From: Ophiodon elongatus
Lineage: Eukaryota > Chordata > Actinopteri > Perciformes > Hexagrammidae
Reading direction: 5' to 3'
NCBI GenBank assembly: GCA_016806645.1
Contig: JACSYO010002006.1
Span: 277,501-341,500, forward strand
DNA: 64,000 nt
This document shows positions 46,701-59,772 of the stretch, piece after piece (the stretch's first letter is position 1; every line of letters begins with the position of its first letter). The position numbers were made by a program, and so were the translations under genes. The notes beneath the pieces were generated by a model that made no database searches, was not told where the DNA came from, and worked only from the letters and a program-made list of their open reading frames with translations.

Positions 46701-49684
46701 GGAAGAGGCAACGCCGTCATGCGCGATGTCGTTTACAAGCAATCAAGTGAGATTGCCACACCGCTGTTTACATACCCAAGTAGTACATATCGGTCAGGGT
46801 GTCGACTATTTGCTTGAGGTTGCGGACACATCCGACAGCCAGTGCTACCAGGAGCTCAAAGCCAGCGTTGATGGAAGCGGGGGTGCTGCACACCGGGATG
46901 GCCTGCTCTGTGGGGAACTCCCCGCTCTTCATGTACTGCAGGTACACGTTAGATGCCGGGAAGATGAAGTCGTCGATCAGCTCCTAATCAAGAAGAAGAG
47001 GGAGAAATATTCTCTGAGTAACGTCGTGAGCGAGGAAACGATTATCGCGGGGATTGTCGAGAGTTTCAGGTGTGGTGTGTTTCACCTTGATGAGGTTAGC
47101 GCCTCCTTTCTCGCAGCCGATGTAAAACTTCTTCTCTGGTGTCTGGAAGGCCAGAAGCTCTTTGGTAACCCCAAGGTGTCCCTCCAGGATGGTCTCCTCC
47201 ACACCGGTCTCCCCCGTCCTCTTGACCTCATCCTAGTTAATGAAACATGTTTGTGTGCTGTCAACTCTGCCCCCACACTAAGGTAGATTGAGTCACAGGA
47301 AGCAGAATACAAACAAATGGGAGGTGATTGACATGTGATATTATGTGATTTACCCTTATCCGTTTGAGCCAGTCGATCTCGTTGTTGAGCAGCACCTCAG
47401 CGTTGGGCAGGTTGATGTTGCTGTTGTACGCATAGTTCAGAAGGTGTCTGAGTAGAGTGAAGTAGTCTCCGGCGTGTTTGGCTCGCTCCTTGGCCGTACT
47501 CTGGACACGGGACACTTGAAATTAGGATCTTGCGAGTAGTTAACGGTTCTGATTATTATAATGCATCTCCACAGACAAGTGATAGTCTTTAAGAACACAA
47601 GGCAATAGCCACTCACCCCCAGCACGGTGAAGAGGAGGGTGATGAAGAAGAGGAGGGGTCGATGGCCCATACAGCACCGAGTTGCCATCAGGAAAAACTG
47701 CTCCTGGGCCATTTGACGCACAGATCTGTGAAACACAAACGACGACGTCACGATATCCTGTCAGAGCTCTGAAAAGGCTGGGGTTGAGGACGTCTCCGCG
47801 ATGCAAGTCAGTAGATGTACGCTTCGGGGCGTTGAACACAATCCTGGTGTACTTACTTGCTGTGGCAGTGGAGCAGCAAGTCAATGATGAAGGTCTGCCA
47901 AGCCTTCTCCTTGCTCAGTGTGTCCAGAGCCGTGGGCATGAGGGCAAAACACAGTGTCATCACCTCCAGGGCCTCGCAACACACCTGCTCATCTTCCCCA
48001 TCTGGCTCCTTAGCTGCATTTGTCTAACGAGAGAAAGGAACAATGGAAGCCATTATGCAAAATTACACAGCGGTGCAATTTTTTACATTGCTAATCCCTT
48101 GAAAGTCCACAAAGCCCATCAAGAGCTCTTTGTCTCTTGGTTGTACAGCTCTTTACTGTCCTGCCTCCTAGCTTCTACAACAGTCTGCAACTATTATCCT
48201 CCTGCTTCCTATATAGCTTATTACATCATGCTTTTTTTAAGTAATTGAGCTACATTCAACTCTCACAAAGAGCAACATTCAAAGGGAACTTACCTTTTCG
48301 TATATCTTGCTGATTTCTTCATTTGAACTGAAGACGAGCTGCACTGTGCCACAGCCTGATGCCCACACTATTTTCTGCACCGCTCGGATCACACAGATGT
48401 CTGGGATGTACTTCGATGCCTGGAAGAAATTCTGGTGAAAAAAGTAGTCCCATAAGATTGTCATCTAGTCGTCCCAACATGGTGCCGACAAAAAACTACT
48501 CTCAATAAAACTAATTACCATTGCTAGTTCACTGTATTCTATTCTTACAAACCTCCATCCATTTCCTTACATTTTCTGTGACCTCATCAGAGATCTGCTG
48601 GGCTAGCCGGATGGCTACGTTGCGCAGCATGCATTCTGAGGCCGGGTTAGGGATGTTTTGCAGGGCACTCTGGAGGACCAGGGCCTGGTCATGAGTGGCC
48701 TGATTGATCTGCAGACAGTGCAGGGAAGGTGATGGCGGTGTGGAGAAAGATAAAAAAACAACAACATGTTAATAGATTCCAGTCAAGTATTGACAAGCCA
48801 GTCCTACAGGTATGGTGTGGGAAGTGTGTGGCCTAACCGGTGAGACAGGAATATTTCCCTCGGCGTTGGGCTGGCAGGCCTCGGCCACTGCCTTCACATG
48901 CCCGAAGCCTACGGCTGTGAGGAGGAGCTTGGCGATCTTAAGCGCATTGAGGTAAGCACCACGGCGTGTCTCCATGTCCGCCGATGGGAGGAAGTTGTTC
49001 CTGGTGAGCATGCTCAACACCAGGGGCAGCCCACCGCTCTTCAAGAAGTTGTACTGGAAGTCGCTGGCATCTTCGCCCAGAGTGGCACTGGCTGGCATCA
49101 GCAAAGCATAAACAACCTGGGACATGGGGAGGAACGGTGTGAACCTTTTTTTATAGAACAACAGACATTGGCCCAAAGCCATGGATCAGTGGCATATCCT
49201 GGTTTCTTTGTTAAAAACAGGAATGTGGCACATTGTTAACACTTTGTAGTCACTGCAGTTATCTAGCTAATTTTTTTGTTTTGCTATAAGCCCACATCTT
49301 TATGTACTTTACCATGTCACGATTCCTCATGGAGTTCTAGTACTGCTGTTAAAACACCTATCAACCCACAACAACTGAATACTACTTCACAGGCCAGTCA
49401 AGAAAATGAAAAAAACATACAAAGAAAACATGATTACCAGGGCACAAATGTATCACAACTTGTGTAGCAATAGCACACTGGGACCCACCTCAATGAGGTA
49501 GAGCACTTGTGAGGGTGAGGGGCCGAAGAAGCGCGAGTCCAGCGAGGGACTGAGGCTGTTCTCACCGAGCTTGGCGTGGTCCAGACACACAGCTCGCAGA
49601 TTCTCCACGGTGGTGTTGTCTAACGGGGGAACAGCACAAACGTGAGTGAACATTGCCTGTGTACGTTTTCATCAAGTGAAGTGG

Positions 49685-49735
<51 letters not shown>

Positions 49736-52700
49736 CCACAGGTACGTGTATACCTGGGGGCATGAGTTTCATGAGAACTCGAGCTCCATCTCTGAGCAGT
49801 GGCATGTTGAGGTTGCAGCCCAGGTCGGCCACCTGCCACAAGAAGGAGATGTAGCGCAGATGCAGCGACATGATCTGTGAAACAGGGCAGAGGGCGGTAA
49901 GAGGACTGCTGTTCATATACTGATCAACACACGGTGACCTAAACGACTGCATTGTTGATTCAGGGGTTAGAACACAGAACATCAGGGCAGAGGGGCCACG
50001 TCAGATTATTTTGTAAAGTCAAAATCACATTGTGCTGTACAATAATAAAGGTTCCTAACTGACTAAAAGAAAATGATAAACACGCCATCTGATTAAAAAG
50101 GTTCCGTGGCTGTCGCAGGACTGTACTAAGACTACCTGCCTACACCCACTCTGGAAGTGCACTCATTGGGCGTCACCAGTCTTCCACTAGACGTTAGCTT
50201 CACAGCTGTGAGCCCTAACAATAGCCATGTTCGCGGTTTACGTTCATTATGATAATTTTGGGGGGAGTGGCTTTGGAGGGAGGCTACAGGGGACGGGGCT
50301 GTCAGTGTTGCCAGATTGAAGACTTCCTCGCTAAGTTTAGCCACTTTTGGGGCTCGTGCTGCTCTGATTGAGAAAGAGGGGGCTGGATGTTAAAAAAAAG
50401 GTAGAACACTTTCTAATGAGGTTTCTCAAACGTTGCAGAGCCCAGAATTTAAAACCGTATCTGTGCCGTAAACTCACCACACCAGGAAGACAGCTCTCCA
50501 CCTCAGGGTTAGGGCCATCGCTGTAGTGGTTGCCGTGGTTACCAGGGGAGCCAGTGGATGAGTCAGATGAGCTGTCTGGGCTTGAAGGCATGTTGGCACT
50601 CACCTGGGTCAGCTTGGCCGTGATCAGCTACATGAGAAAAAAAAAAGAAAAAAAAAAAAGAGACAGCGAGTGAATTCTGATCTAAAAACGAACCATTTGA
50701 CGTGGACACAGTGGATCGGATCACTTATTATGATCACTTATCGCAACACAGAACCTTCAACAAACTTATTTTCTTCTGCAAAAGAACAACAGTCCAACAC
50801 TCTCACCGTTTTGTCCTTCAAATTGAGCTGCCCAATCAGCTTCCTGTCGTCAGCTGGGTCAACAACCTCCCCACCAATGAAGAGCTCAATCTTGGTGTGC
50901 GCGGCGTTGGCTTTGATCCTGTTAAGGATGCCACGCCGGACCGAACCGATTGTGTCATTGGTGTGTGACCAGATGTCCAAGTCATCCACCTGACGCCCCT
51001 GGTTGGGGAAGCGGACGATCAATGTGATATGCTTCCCTCGGAAGGCTCTGCGAGAGAGAAAAGGGAAGACGGGTTGCCTTGAGGTTTCAGTGAAGGAGCG
51101 CGAGGAATGTTAATTAGCGACCTGTATAAGAGATAACTGCAGTCTCTGGGTGGGCGACAGTGTTGATTGTGTTTATTCTTTTGATTGTACCTCGACATCG
51201 GCAGTATAGTCCTCTCCTCGTGGTAATCGCTGTCACACTCGTTGATGTACTCTTTGAGTACGGTGAGAACTCGCACCATGCGGATAGCCTCCTGACGGGC
51301 GCAGTTGATGCTGTCTTTGTCTCCATCTAACACACACAGCGTGTCGTAGGACGCCTTCAGACGGTCGAAACAGGACTGGATGAAATCTTCATGAATTTCA
51401 ACCTAAAAAAAAGGGAAAGGAAGCGGGTACGACGATGAAGAGATAGTTCATCATACGCCGAATGATTTTAAATTGGTTAGAGTTGACCTCTGCACATGAT
51501 CATGTTTGTTGAGGAAGGAGTTCAGGAAGGAGACAAGAAAAAAAGAAAAAAGGAGTTTAGACTTCTGCTCTAACTGAAACAGAAGGGCCAATCTACCTGA
51601 TTGACTTGTAGCTTTGGTCCGAGGTTGGTGTAGATCTCTTTCAGCAGGTCTATGGCTCGGCTGGCGATGTCGTCGCTTCCTTGAATTACCACCTGGGAGG
51701 GAGGAGAAAATAGAACGGAGTCACACTCAGAGCTGAGAGCTCGACTTCCACGCAGACATGTCTGTGGCGGTAAGAAGCACTTTAGTAAAGAGGTGCCCAC
51801 TCAGAACACAAGAGGGGGGGGAGAGGGGAAGGAGGAAAGGGGTGAAGGCGAGTGGCGCAAGGGATCACAAAACTCAGTTCGGATTGTAAGGCGGTTTGGA
51901 TCAGCAGAAAAGAAATGTAAAAAGAAACTTTTGGAGATGCCCCGATCACGTTTCTTTTTGAAGCCGACACGATCTGGCGATGATTCATGAGCTATATCGG
52001 CTGATACAGATAGTTTTTGTTGTTGGTTTATGTTGTTATAGCAACCAATCGGAAGTCAGTGTAAAACTCGTTTTGCTTCGTCAGTCATCAATAGTGGTTA
52101 TTTGCATAAAACCAAACATTTCAAAAGATTAGGAAATAAAATATTGTATTTTTATTGATAAAACTGATCGGTTATTGCTAGTGTTAGGAAGCTAAACAGG
52201 TCCTACTTCCCTTTCTAATATTCTAAACTCTTTATTTTAGTTTCTTGCCAAAATCTAAATTTGACAAGATCATATTTCAACTCATAACTTTATGATATAC
52301 CTTCACCCAATACAATATTTTTACTGAATCGAGCACGAGCGTAGCATAATGGAACCTCCGTACGTTAGCTGTTAGCTCCGGTGCTGCCAACGTTACTAGC
52401 TCTTCTCCAGGCGATTTCTCTACAACACTATGTTCTGGTACATGACTCGGCAACGTGCAATGCACTACAGGACTAACGCTTCATCTCTTGCAAGAGAAAC
52501 GGAACCGAACAGAAACGGCCCGGGGGAAAGAGAGGGTCTCAAAGTACCGGTCATACCTAGTGTCCACTGTCAACTGCTCTCTTTGTTGATGCAATTCCTA
52601 CCTCAAGGCTACAATGACAAGAGTACAGTAGTGACACCCTGCAGAGCATCTTTTGCTCACATGTGCACCATCAAAGCTTAAGTTATGTCAGAGCAGAGAG

Positions 52701-55700
52701 TGCAAGTGGAATGTGAGCCCAACCAATCAGTTACATTTATTCATTTGGCCAAAAGCGACATACAAATGAGGTACAATCCAAGCCCCAATAGATCAAGGAA
52801 GAGTCTTCGAGAATAAGTGCCTCATCACCCAGTTCCACTTGAGTCAAGTGCCACGAACCTTGCAGATATATCAAGCAACGTAGCAATTACAAATGTTTTG
52901 AGAGAGAGAGAGCGGGAGAGCGAGAGATAGTATATTAGGTGGAATATGTATTCTCAGAAGAGGTTGGTCTTCAAGCATTTTCTTACGACATAAAGGGATT
53001 CTGCTGACTGAATCGTGTTTGGTCTCAGCAGGACCACACACTGCAACTGGTCATGCAGTCAGAACGAAATCCTACACATATCACTAATGTGTTTCCCAAA
53101 AAAAGTGTATTGCTCTTCTTCTCTGTGATAGACGCAAACATGAAAATTATCCAACCAGAAGCTTTTAAAATCAGGCATCTGAGATTTAGGTGGTGCTCAA
53201 GGTGACTAAACTGAGATCTCCTTTTTTCTTAAAGCAAATAAAAAAAAGTATATAGCATAAACACACTGTTCGTGTGTGCCCGTTGCATCGTTTCTCCTCA
53301 CCCTCCAGAGGTAGTCCAAGCCTATTAGTTCCAGGTCATCCATCATGTAGGCCCTGCGCTTTGCCACCAGCTTGCCCTCCCTGCAGTTGACAGCCTTGAA
53401 GAACCTCTCAAAGCATTTCATGCCATTCTCCGTCAGCAGGGACGGGTCCAACTGCAGAACGTTGTTCTCAAAGAAGTCCTTATTGATGTCTGGGTCCAGG
53501 TCTGGTTCATCACCCATCAGCTTGGAGTACCTATTGGTGGGGTAGGGGACAAAAATAAATCAATAATTGTATTCAAAACACATGCTTTCAATTTAAAAAA
53601 ATGCAAGGAATTAATTGAAGGCGAGAAGAAATCAAATCCCACTGTACCATTTGAAGCAGGCCTCGCGGTCGCAAAGAAACACTGCGTTCTCAGCCAGACA
53701 CTTCCAGATCTGCTTGGCCTGAGGGGCACACAGCCACAGCTGACCGTCTTTTAGCAGGAACCTGGCAAAAAAACAAACCAACGGGAAAATCAATAGCAGA
53801 CACTGGTGGCCAGAAGGTTAAAGAAATATGCTTGTGAAGGTAATTTAGTTCCTCCCAGGCTTGATTCATAATAGCTGGTGGGGTGAAGTCACTGGGTACC
53901 ACTTGCTCCTCCCTAAGTTGTCCTTGAACAAGGTACCTCAAATGGAGAGGCTCAGTAGCTAGAAGACACGACTGCAGCTGTAACGTGTAGCCGTTACAAA
54001 ATGGACCGACGGTATTTGAATGGATCCATTAGCAATGCAGCTGATCCGAGCCAACACATTATGAGATATCTGATAAGGATTTAACTCAAAAGTCCAGCTG
54101 CGTCTTAAGGCAGAATATGATTAATACGTTTTTTTAAATATCTGTATTTCTTCCATTCGTAGTTGTACGGTCAGCTTTTAATAAAATGTGAGATATGGTA
54201 CCTCAGGAAGTTGAGTCGTTCCTGTACTTCCTGCACGTGGCTGTAGCGGCTTCCTGGTCTGACCGTCTGAGGGTCAAACTCAGCCTGTTCTTCTGTAAAA
54301 GCACACATACGACCGGTCAGTGCACATCCCCGACCCAACTGCTGTACCAACCAAAGCGGGGTGCTATTTCTGCCCCCCCCACCTCCACCGACAGCGTACC
54401 TTTGGAGAACTGCCTCATGGTCTCCATGTAGGCCGAGAGGTTCTCGGCCACCAGGGTGACCAGCGCGTGGTTATGCTGCAGCTGGTTGATCAGGTCGTGG
54501 CGGTAAAACACATGAGGACTTCTCTGAGTTTGACTAAGGAGAGAACAGCAGGAGGAGGGGAGGTTGTCAGGGGGACAAAAAAAAACAGAAATTCTCTGAA
54601 GAAGCAAGGAAGACTAAAAACCAAAGTGAGAATGAAGCTGACATACACAATTGAACACAATTTCTGATAATAAAAATAATAAATAAATCTAGCATGACTG
54701 ATTTCTCATTTGTTTTTTTATCAGGGACATTAGGAAAAGCAGCGTTTGGTGTATTTGTGTATATGTGTGTGTCATAGAATAACCAGCAGAAGAAGTCATA
54801 TCATTAAAGGCTATTTCCTGCCTTGATTTCCACATGAAAGAAGTTTTTTTTTGGCTTGAAAACTAAACTCAAAAACCAGATGAGCTTGAACTCTATGATG
54901 AAGTTTTGATAGCCACATGGGAATCTGCTACACATTAAAGTCGGTTTAAATTACCAATGCCAAACAATTAAATAAAATAAAAAAGAGCCAAAAGATATAT
55001 TTAAATTCTGGAGTTGCATTCAGACTCCAGTTTACCCATCAGCAGGAGATGGATTATGTAGAATAGAGCAACTGCTTTTTTAAAAAACACATTGTCGTGC
55101 TACTACATTTCTCAAGTCACATACTATTATTATACGTTTGAGTGGGTTCAAGGCATGAAATACCCCTGATACTTTTGCTTTGAGTGATTTGTGCTGAAAG
55201 GAGCTGGCATCAGGAAGAATGGGGCTCCATCTCAAAGGACCTTTCATTTAGTTGTGCAACGCTCTCGATTAAAAGGACTATTCTGTGCATGCTTGTGTTC
55301 AGTGCTGACAAACTGCACAGAAGCTCCCACAAAGTGCCTCTGGAGAAATGACGCATATCAGATAAGACTTATCCCAAAAGGTGTCTGCGTTTTAGAAATG
55401 ATGGTAACGATGCCTCATACTAAAGGTTTGGACCGGGCTCACATTCAGGAACCACAACTTGATTTGATCGGACCTGAAGATGCATTCAATATCAACAAAC
55501 CATTGTGTCTCAAGCTATTTTATTTTATTATATTGAATAAACAGAGTTAACATAGTAACAACGGCCATTATGATTATTGATTAACGCTCAATATTAATAC
55601 GGGCCTATTGTATTTTATAATATATGATTGTGACCACAGCTTTTAGTCTTATTGTCTAATTAATGACACCTGTGTGATCATTCTAGTATGTAGAATTAAA

Positions 55701-58700
55701 GGGGGAACGCAGCTTAACTTTTGGAAATTCCTCTTCAGAATATCCCGATATCATCTCAGTGACACTCTGAGGAGGGCGGCTGTTACTTTGAGGTCAAATT
55801 GGCCAGCAGAAACAGGAAGTTTCTCAATGGCACCAAGGTGGTGTACTCCAATTTGGAAGTTGGAAATGGATTCTTTAATACTAAGTTTGACTAATTATTC
55901 ACACAATTGAAATTATCTTTAGGTTTGTAGGCAACATTTTTTAAATTATCATTAATTTTAAATATTTAATATTAAATCATGTTTTAATTACTTGCGTATA
56001 TTAATTGAATTATTATTGACTGACTGACTTATTGAATGAATGTGAAATTTCCGATTGCTTTCACCGGAAGGTCGCTTTTATTTTGAAAATATTTGTGAGT
56101 TCGTACACGCTCTCATGCCTAATATATACACGTAGCTCAAATCTAATTTAGCTGTCATTTTTTTAAGTAGAGGCTGGCATCTTCCATTACCGTGTCTGAT
56201 TTCAACAGGTATGAACTTGTGACCACAGGTTTTGGTCCTATTGATCAATGCTCTATGTTTGTCTTGAGGCATCATTTTCAATTTTCTTGAACCTAAGGTC
56301 AAGTGCAACAAAGAACACGATGGATGAGCATCTGGGTTGCCGAGGGTTCCCCCGCCCTAAAAAGAGATCTCCAGCTTATCGCGTCGCTATCAGAACACTA
56401 GCATCTGGTCCGTTTGCTCGACTGAACTGCACATGTGCAGGACTTTGAACCGGAGATAAGATGAGGCATCAGTCATTTGAGATGAAACCCAAGAGAGAAT
56501 TGCGTAAGCGAATTCATGACAGAGATTTACATTTTGTATAGTAAATATATCATAAACATTTTCAAAGAGAAAGTCAGACTTGACGTGAAACAGAAATAGG
56601 TAGAACCCTGGAATTAGCACTCAACTTACCCCACTAAGTTCGTTTGTATGTTAATTGGCATTTTCTTTCTGAAAAACAACAGGCATGTATACTACATGTT
56701 TTCTACATTGACTAGAAAAAAGCACTATTTCAAAATCAAAAATAATTTGCGATTTATGCTAAACAATATGACTTCATATCATTCTTACAATTATTTCACA
56801 AATGTTTCACATGGTAATGCTTATGTTTGCATAAATCTCTCTACAGTTCCCTGGCAACATGACTCACTGACAGAACAAGTTTGGAACTATGCTAAACCTA
56901 CGCTTCTCATTAGCATGTATAGCAAATAGGCCCTTTTTCATTGGACACATTTTGACATGTCACCGAAGGAGAAGAGCACAGGTGCATCCGTTTCGGGCTC
57001 CTTGTATTTCAACCAATAACACCGTTAATGTCATTCGTAAAAAAAACAACTGGATTTTCCCAGTACGACAAGTCAAAATGTACGCAGTGAAAAAAAAAAA
57101 GGCCTACGATTTAAAAAGAAAAATTTTCATGTAAACACAAATTAACTTTTAATATCTACAAGCTAGCTACGAGACTAGACAGATAACTAGCTAGTCGGCT
57201 AAAGACAGAAATGGCATTTTGACGGGATGGATGTGATTGATTCGGCACGGGCTTGGAGTAGTTTAAGTTGGACCTGAGTCTCGAGACATCTCGGTTTAGC
57301 TGCAGTTGCAGAGTTAACTTAGTTGCAGTATAACAAAGCAAATTAAGGAAGTGTACCTTTCTGCTCCTTTCAGTGTACTGAAAAGAAAAGTGTGCATCCC
57401 TTTGTCCCAAACCCCCCCTATTCCTAACTAAAAAAAAAAAAAAAAACAAGTGGCCAAATATCTGTAATGCTTGATTGAAGGCGCCACACACACAGTAGGA
57501 CATGTTTTAAGAACAAAACAGTCAAAACGTTGGGAGCTAAATTTTGGTTGGGCGAGAGATGTTCAATAGAAGAAAAAAAGCCACAGGTCAGCACTGATGG
57601 TTAATTTCGTGCACCGGGATGAGTTGCAGAGGACAATCGTGATGTTATCGTGCAATGATGTGACACTAAACTGCAGGTCCACTTACTCTCTTGGGCGCCA
57701 AGCGAAAGAGTTCGACATGCCTCGGGTCTTGTGCAAAATGTGATTAAAATGCCAGCTGGCCAAAATTAAGTGAACGTGAAGGTCAGGGGTCTTGCAGGTT
57801 TCCTAATGTGTGTTCATGCATTATGTGCAAAATACAGATCAATAATTCAGAATAAAGCACTCTAAGACTACATTAGATAAACACTTCAAACCTGCCGACA
57901 TCAGAATTGTCCTGTACACGCTTCTGTAATGTAAAGATCACTTACCTAAGGTTTTGAGGGGCTTCTCCAAAGAGGCTACAGATTTCTCTGATTTGCTTCA
58001 GGGCAGGGATCACCCATTTGTCATTGGTTCGTAGCTCCTCTATGAAGCGATCTATCCACTGAATCTTCTGTGTGTCTCTGTCCTGTGGGTGAAAATTAAA
58101 ACATGGTCGGTATTTTTGACTCAAGCAAGTCCTTTATCTGGTATTTTTGCGTGCCATTTAAACTTTGAACAAATTCACCAACATGCACCTGTGAGCAACT
58201 GTAATCTAGTATTTTGATGTGAGCACTAAGCGCCTGGTCCATGATGTCTACAGGCACGTCGTCGCTGTGTGCCAGGTTCCACAGCAGGTTGAGGACCTTG
58301 TGGGCCATCACCCCGTCCTTGTCGTCTTCGGCCAAGCGCCGGATGAGTTCCAGCAGTTTTTCCCGCTGCTTCTTGCTGGCGTTGGTCCAGCTTGCCTGCA
58401 CAAGAGGAACAACCAAGTCCAGGGGCTGAGGCGGCGCGTACAACGGCACGTTGCGGCGGTATTGTGCACAAAACCCTTTTATGGTCCGTGATCGAGTCAT
58501 TAATGTGACGCTTACTCACCTTGAAACAGTCAAAAAGGTGATCGAGCTGCTCAGGTGAGAAGTCCCACGCCAGCTTGGCCAGGAGGTCGTGCACGTTCTT
58601 CACGATGGCCTCATGCTTACCAGCCTGCGGATACAACAACCCGACTGTTGGCTTAACAGAAACACTTCTCACATTCCCCGGACGTCCCGGCAGTGTCAGG

Positions 58701-59717
58701 GATACGCTGTTGGTTACGATGTGGACAACTGTCCATTTGACTATGTTTGTGTTGTGAGAGTGAGCCGTGATTCGTAGCGCGGTCGTTCTTTTGAAAACAA
58801 ATGTAACAAAAAGGTGGAGTTGTTCCACAAATCCTTCCTCTGCTTTCACTCCAGGTGCAACCAGAGCCAAGTCCACTGCTGTGATGGAACGGTCGGTATC
58901 ACAAGCAGCCCAGTGACTGGTATAAAGCGGACGTTGAGGACCATTTCTAGTCTAAAAACCTAGCTCGTCAAGAAAAACGGGACTGCAGGGGGAAAAACCT
59001 GACCAGACAACCCACCTGGATGTTCCAACAGGTTCTTGCATGCAAATCCCAAACAATATTAACTAACTAAACAGCTCCAAGCCCTTTTCATTTAGCATTC
59101 CAAAAAAAAAGTACAGCAACATACGGTTTGCTCGTACAGTGCAGCACAAAACAACAGACTCCCGAACTCAAGTTGCTTTAAGTTACGGCCGCGTGCTCGA
59201 GGGCCGCTCGTGGTTACACTAACTCGCACCTTCTGTTGGCCGTTTGTAACTGACAATGATTGACTGCGGACTCGTCGTTCACTACTCTTAACCTGCAAGT
59301 GATAACACCGCTGAGTGAGTCGCCCCTGCTCTGTGGCCAGAGGAGGTTAGGCATCAATAGCACATTTATGTACGCATTATAAAAAAATTAATAAAATAAA
59401 AACACACACTTAAGGGCTAAATAAACACTTCCAAGTAGCAGTTACGCCCGCGAGACCCAGCTGAGACGAGCACCTGCACAGAGCCGGTGCAGACGTCTGC
59501 ATAGATGATTAAAATGAGACGTTTGAGTGAAAAACACATCTGATACAGTGGCAGTCTAGACGGGCGTTTGATTTAATAAATATATCCTACATTACAGTAG
59601 TGGTCGTTGCAGCCACACCTGGCGGAGATCTGCACTCGACTGAGTGCACCTTTATAGTTACTGAATCTTTTGGATCCTTCCCCTTACAGACTAAACAATT
59701 AATCATAAGATTAATCC

Positions 59718-59772
<55 letters not shown>
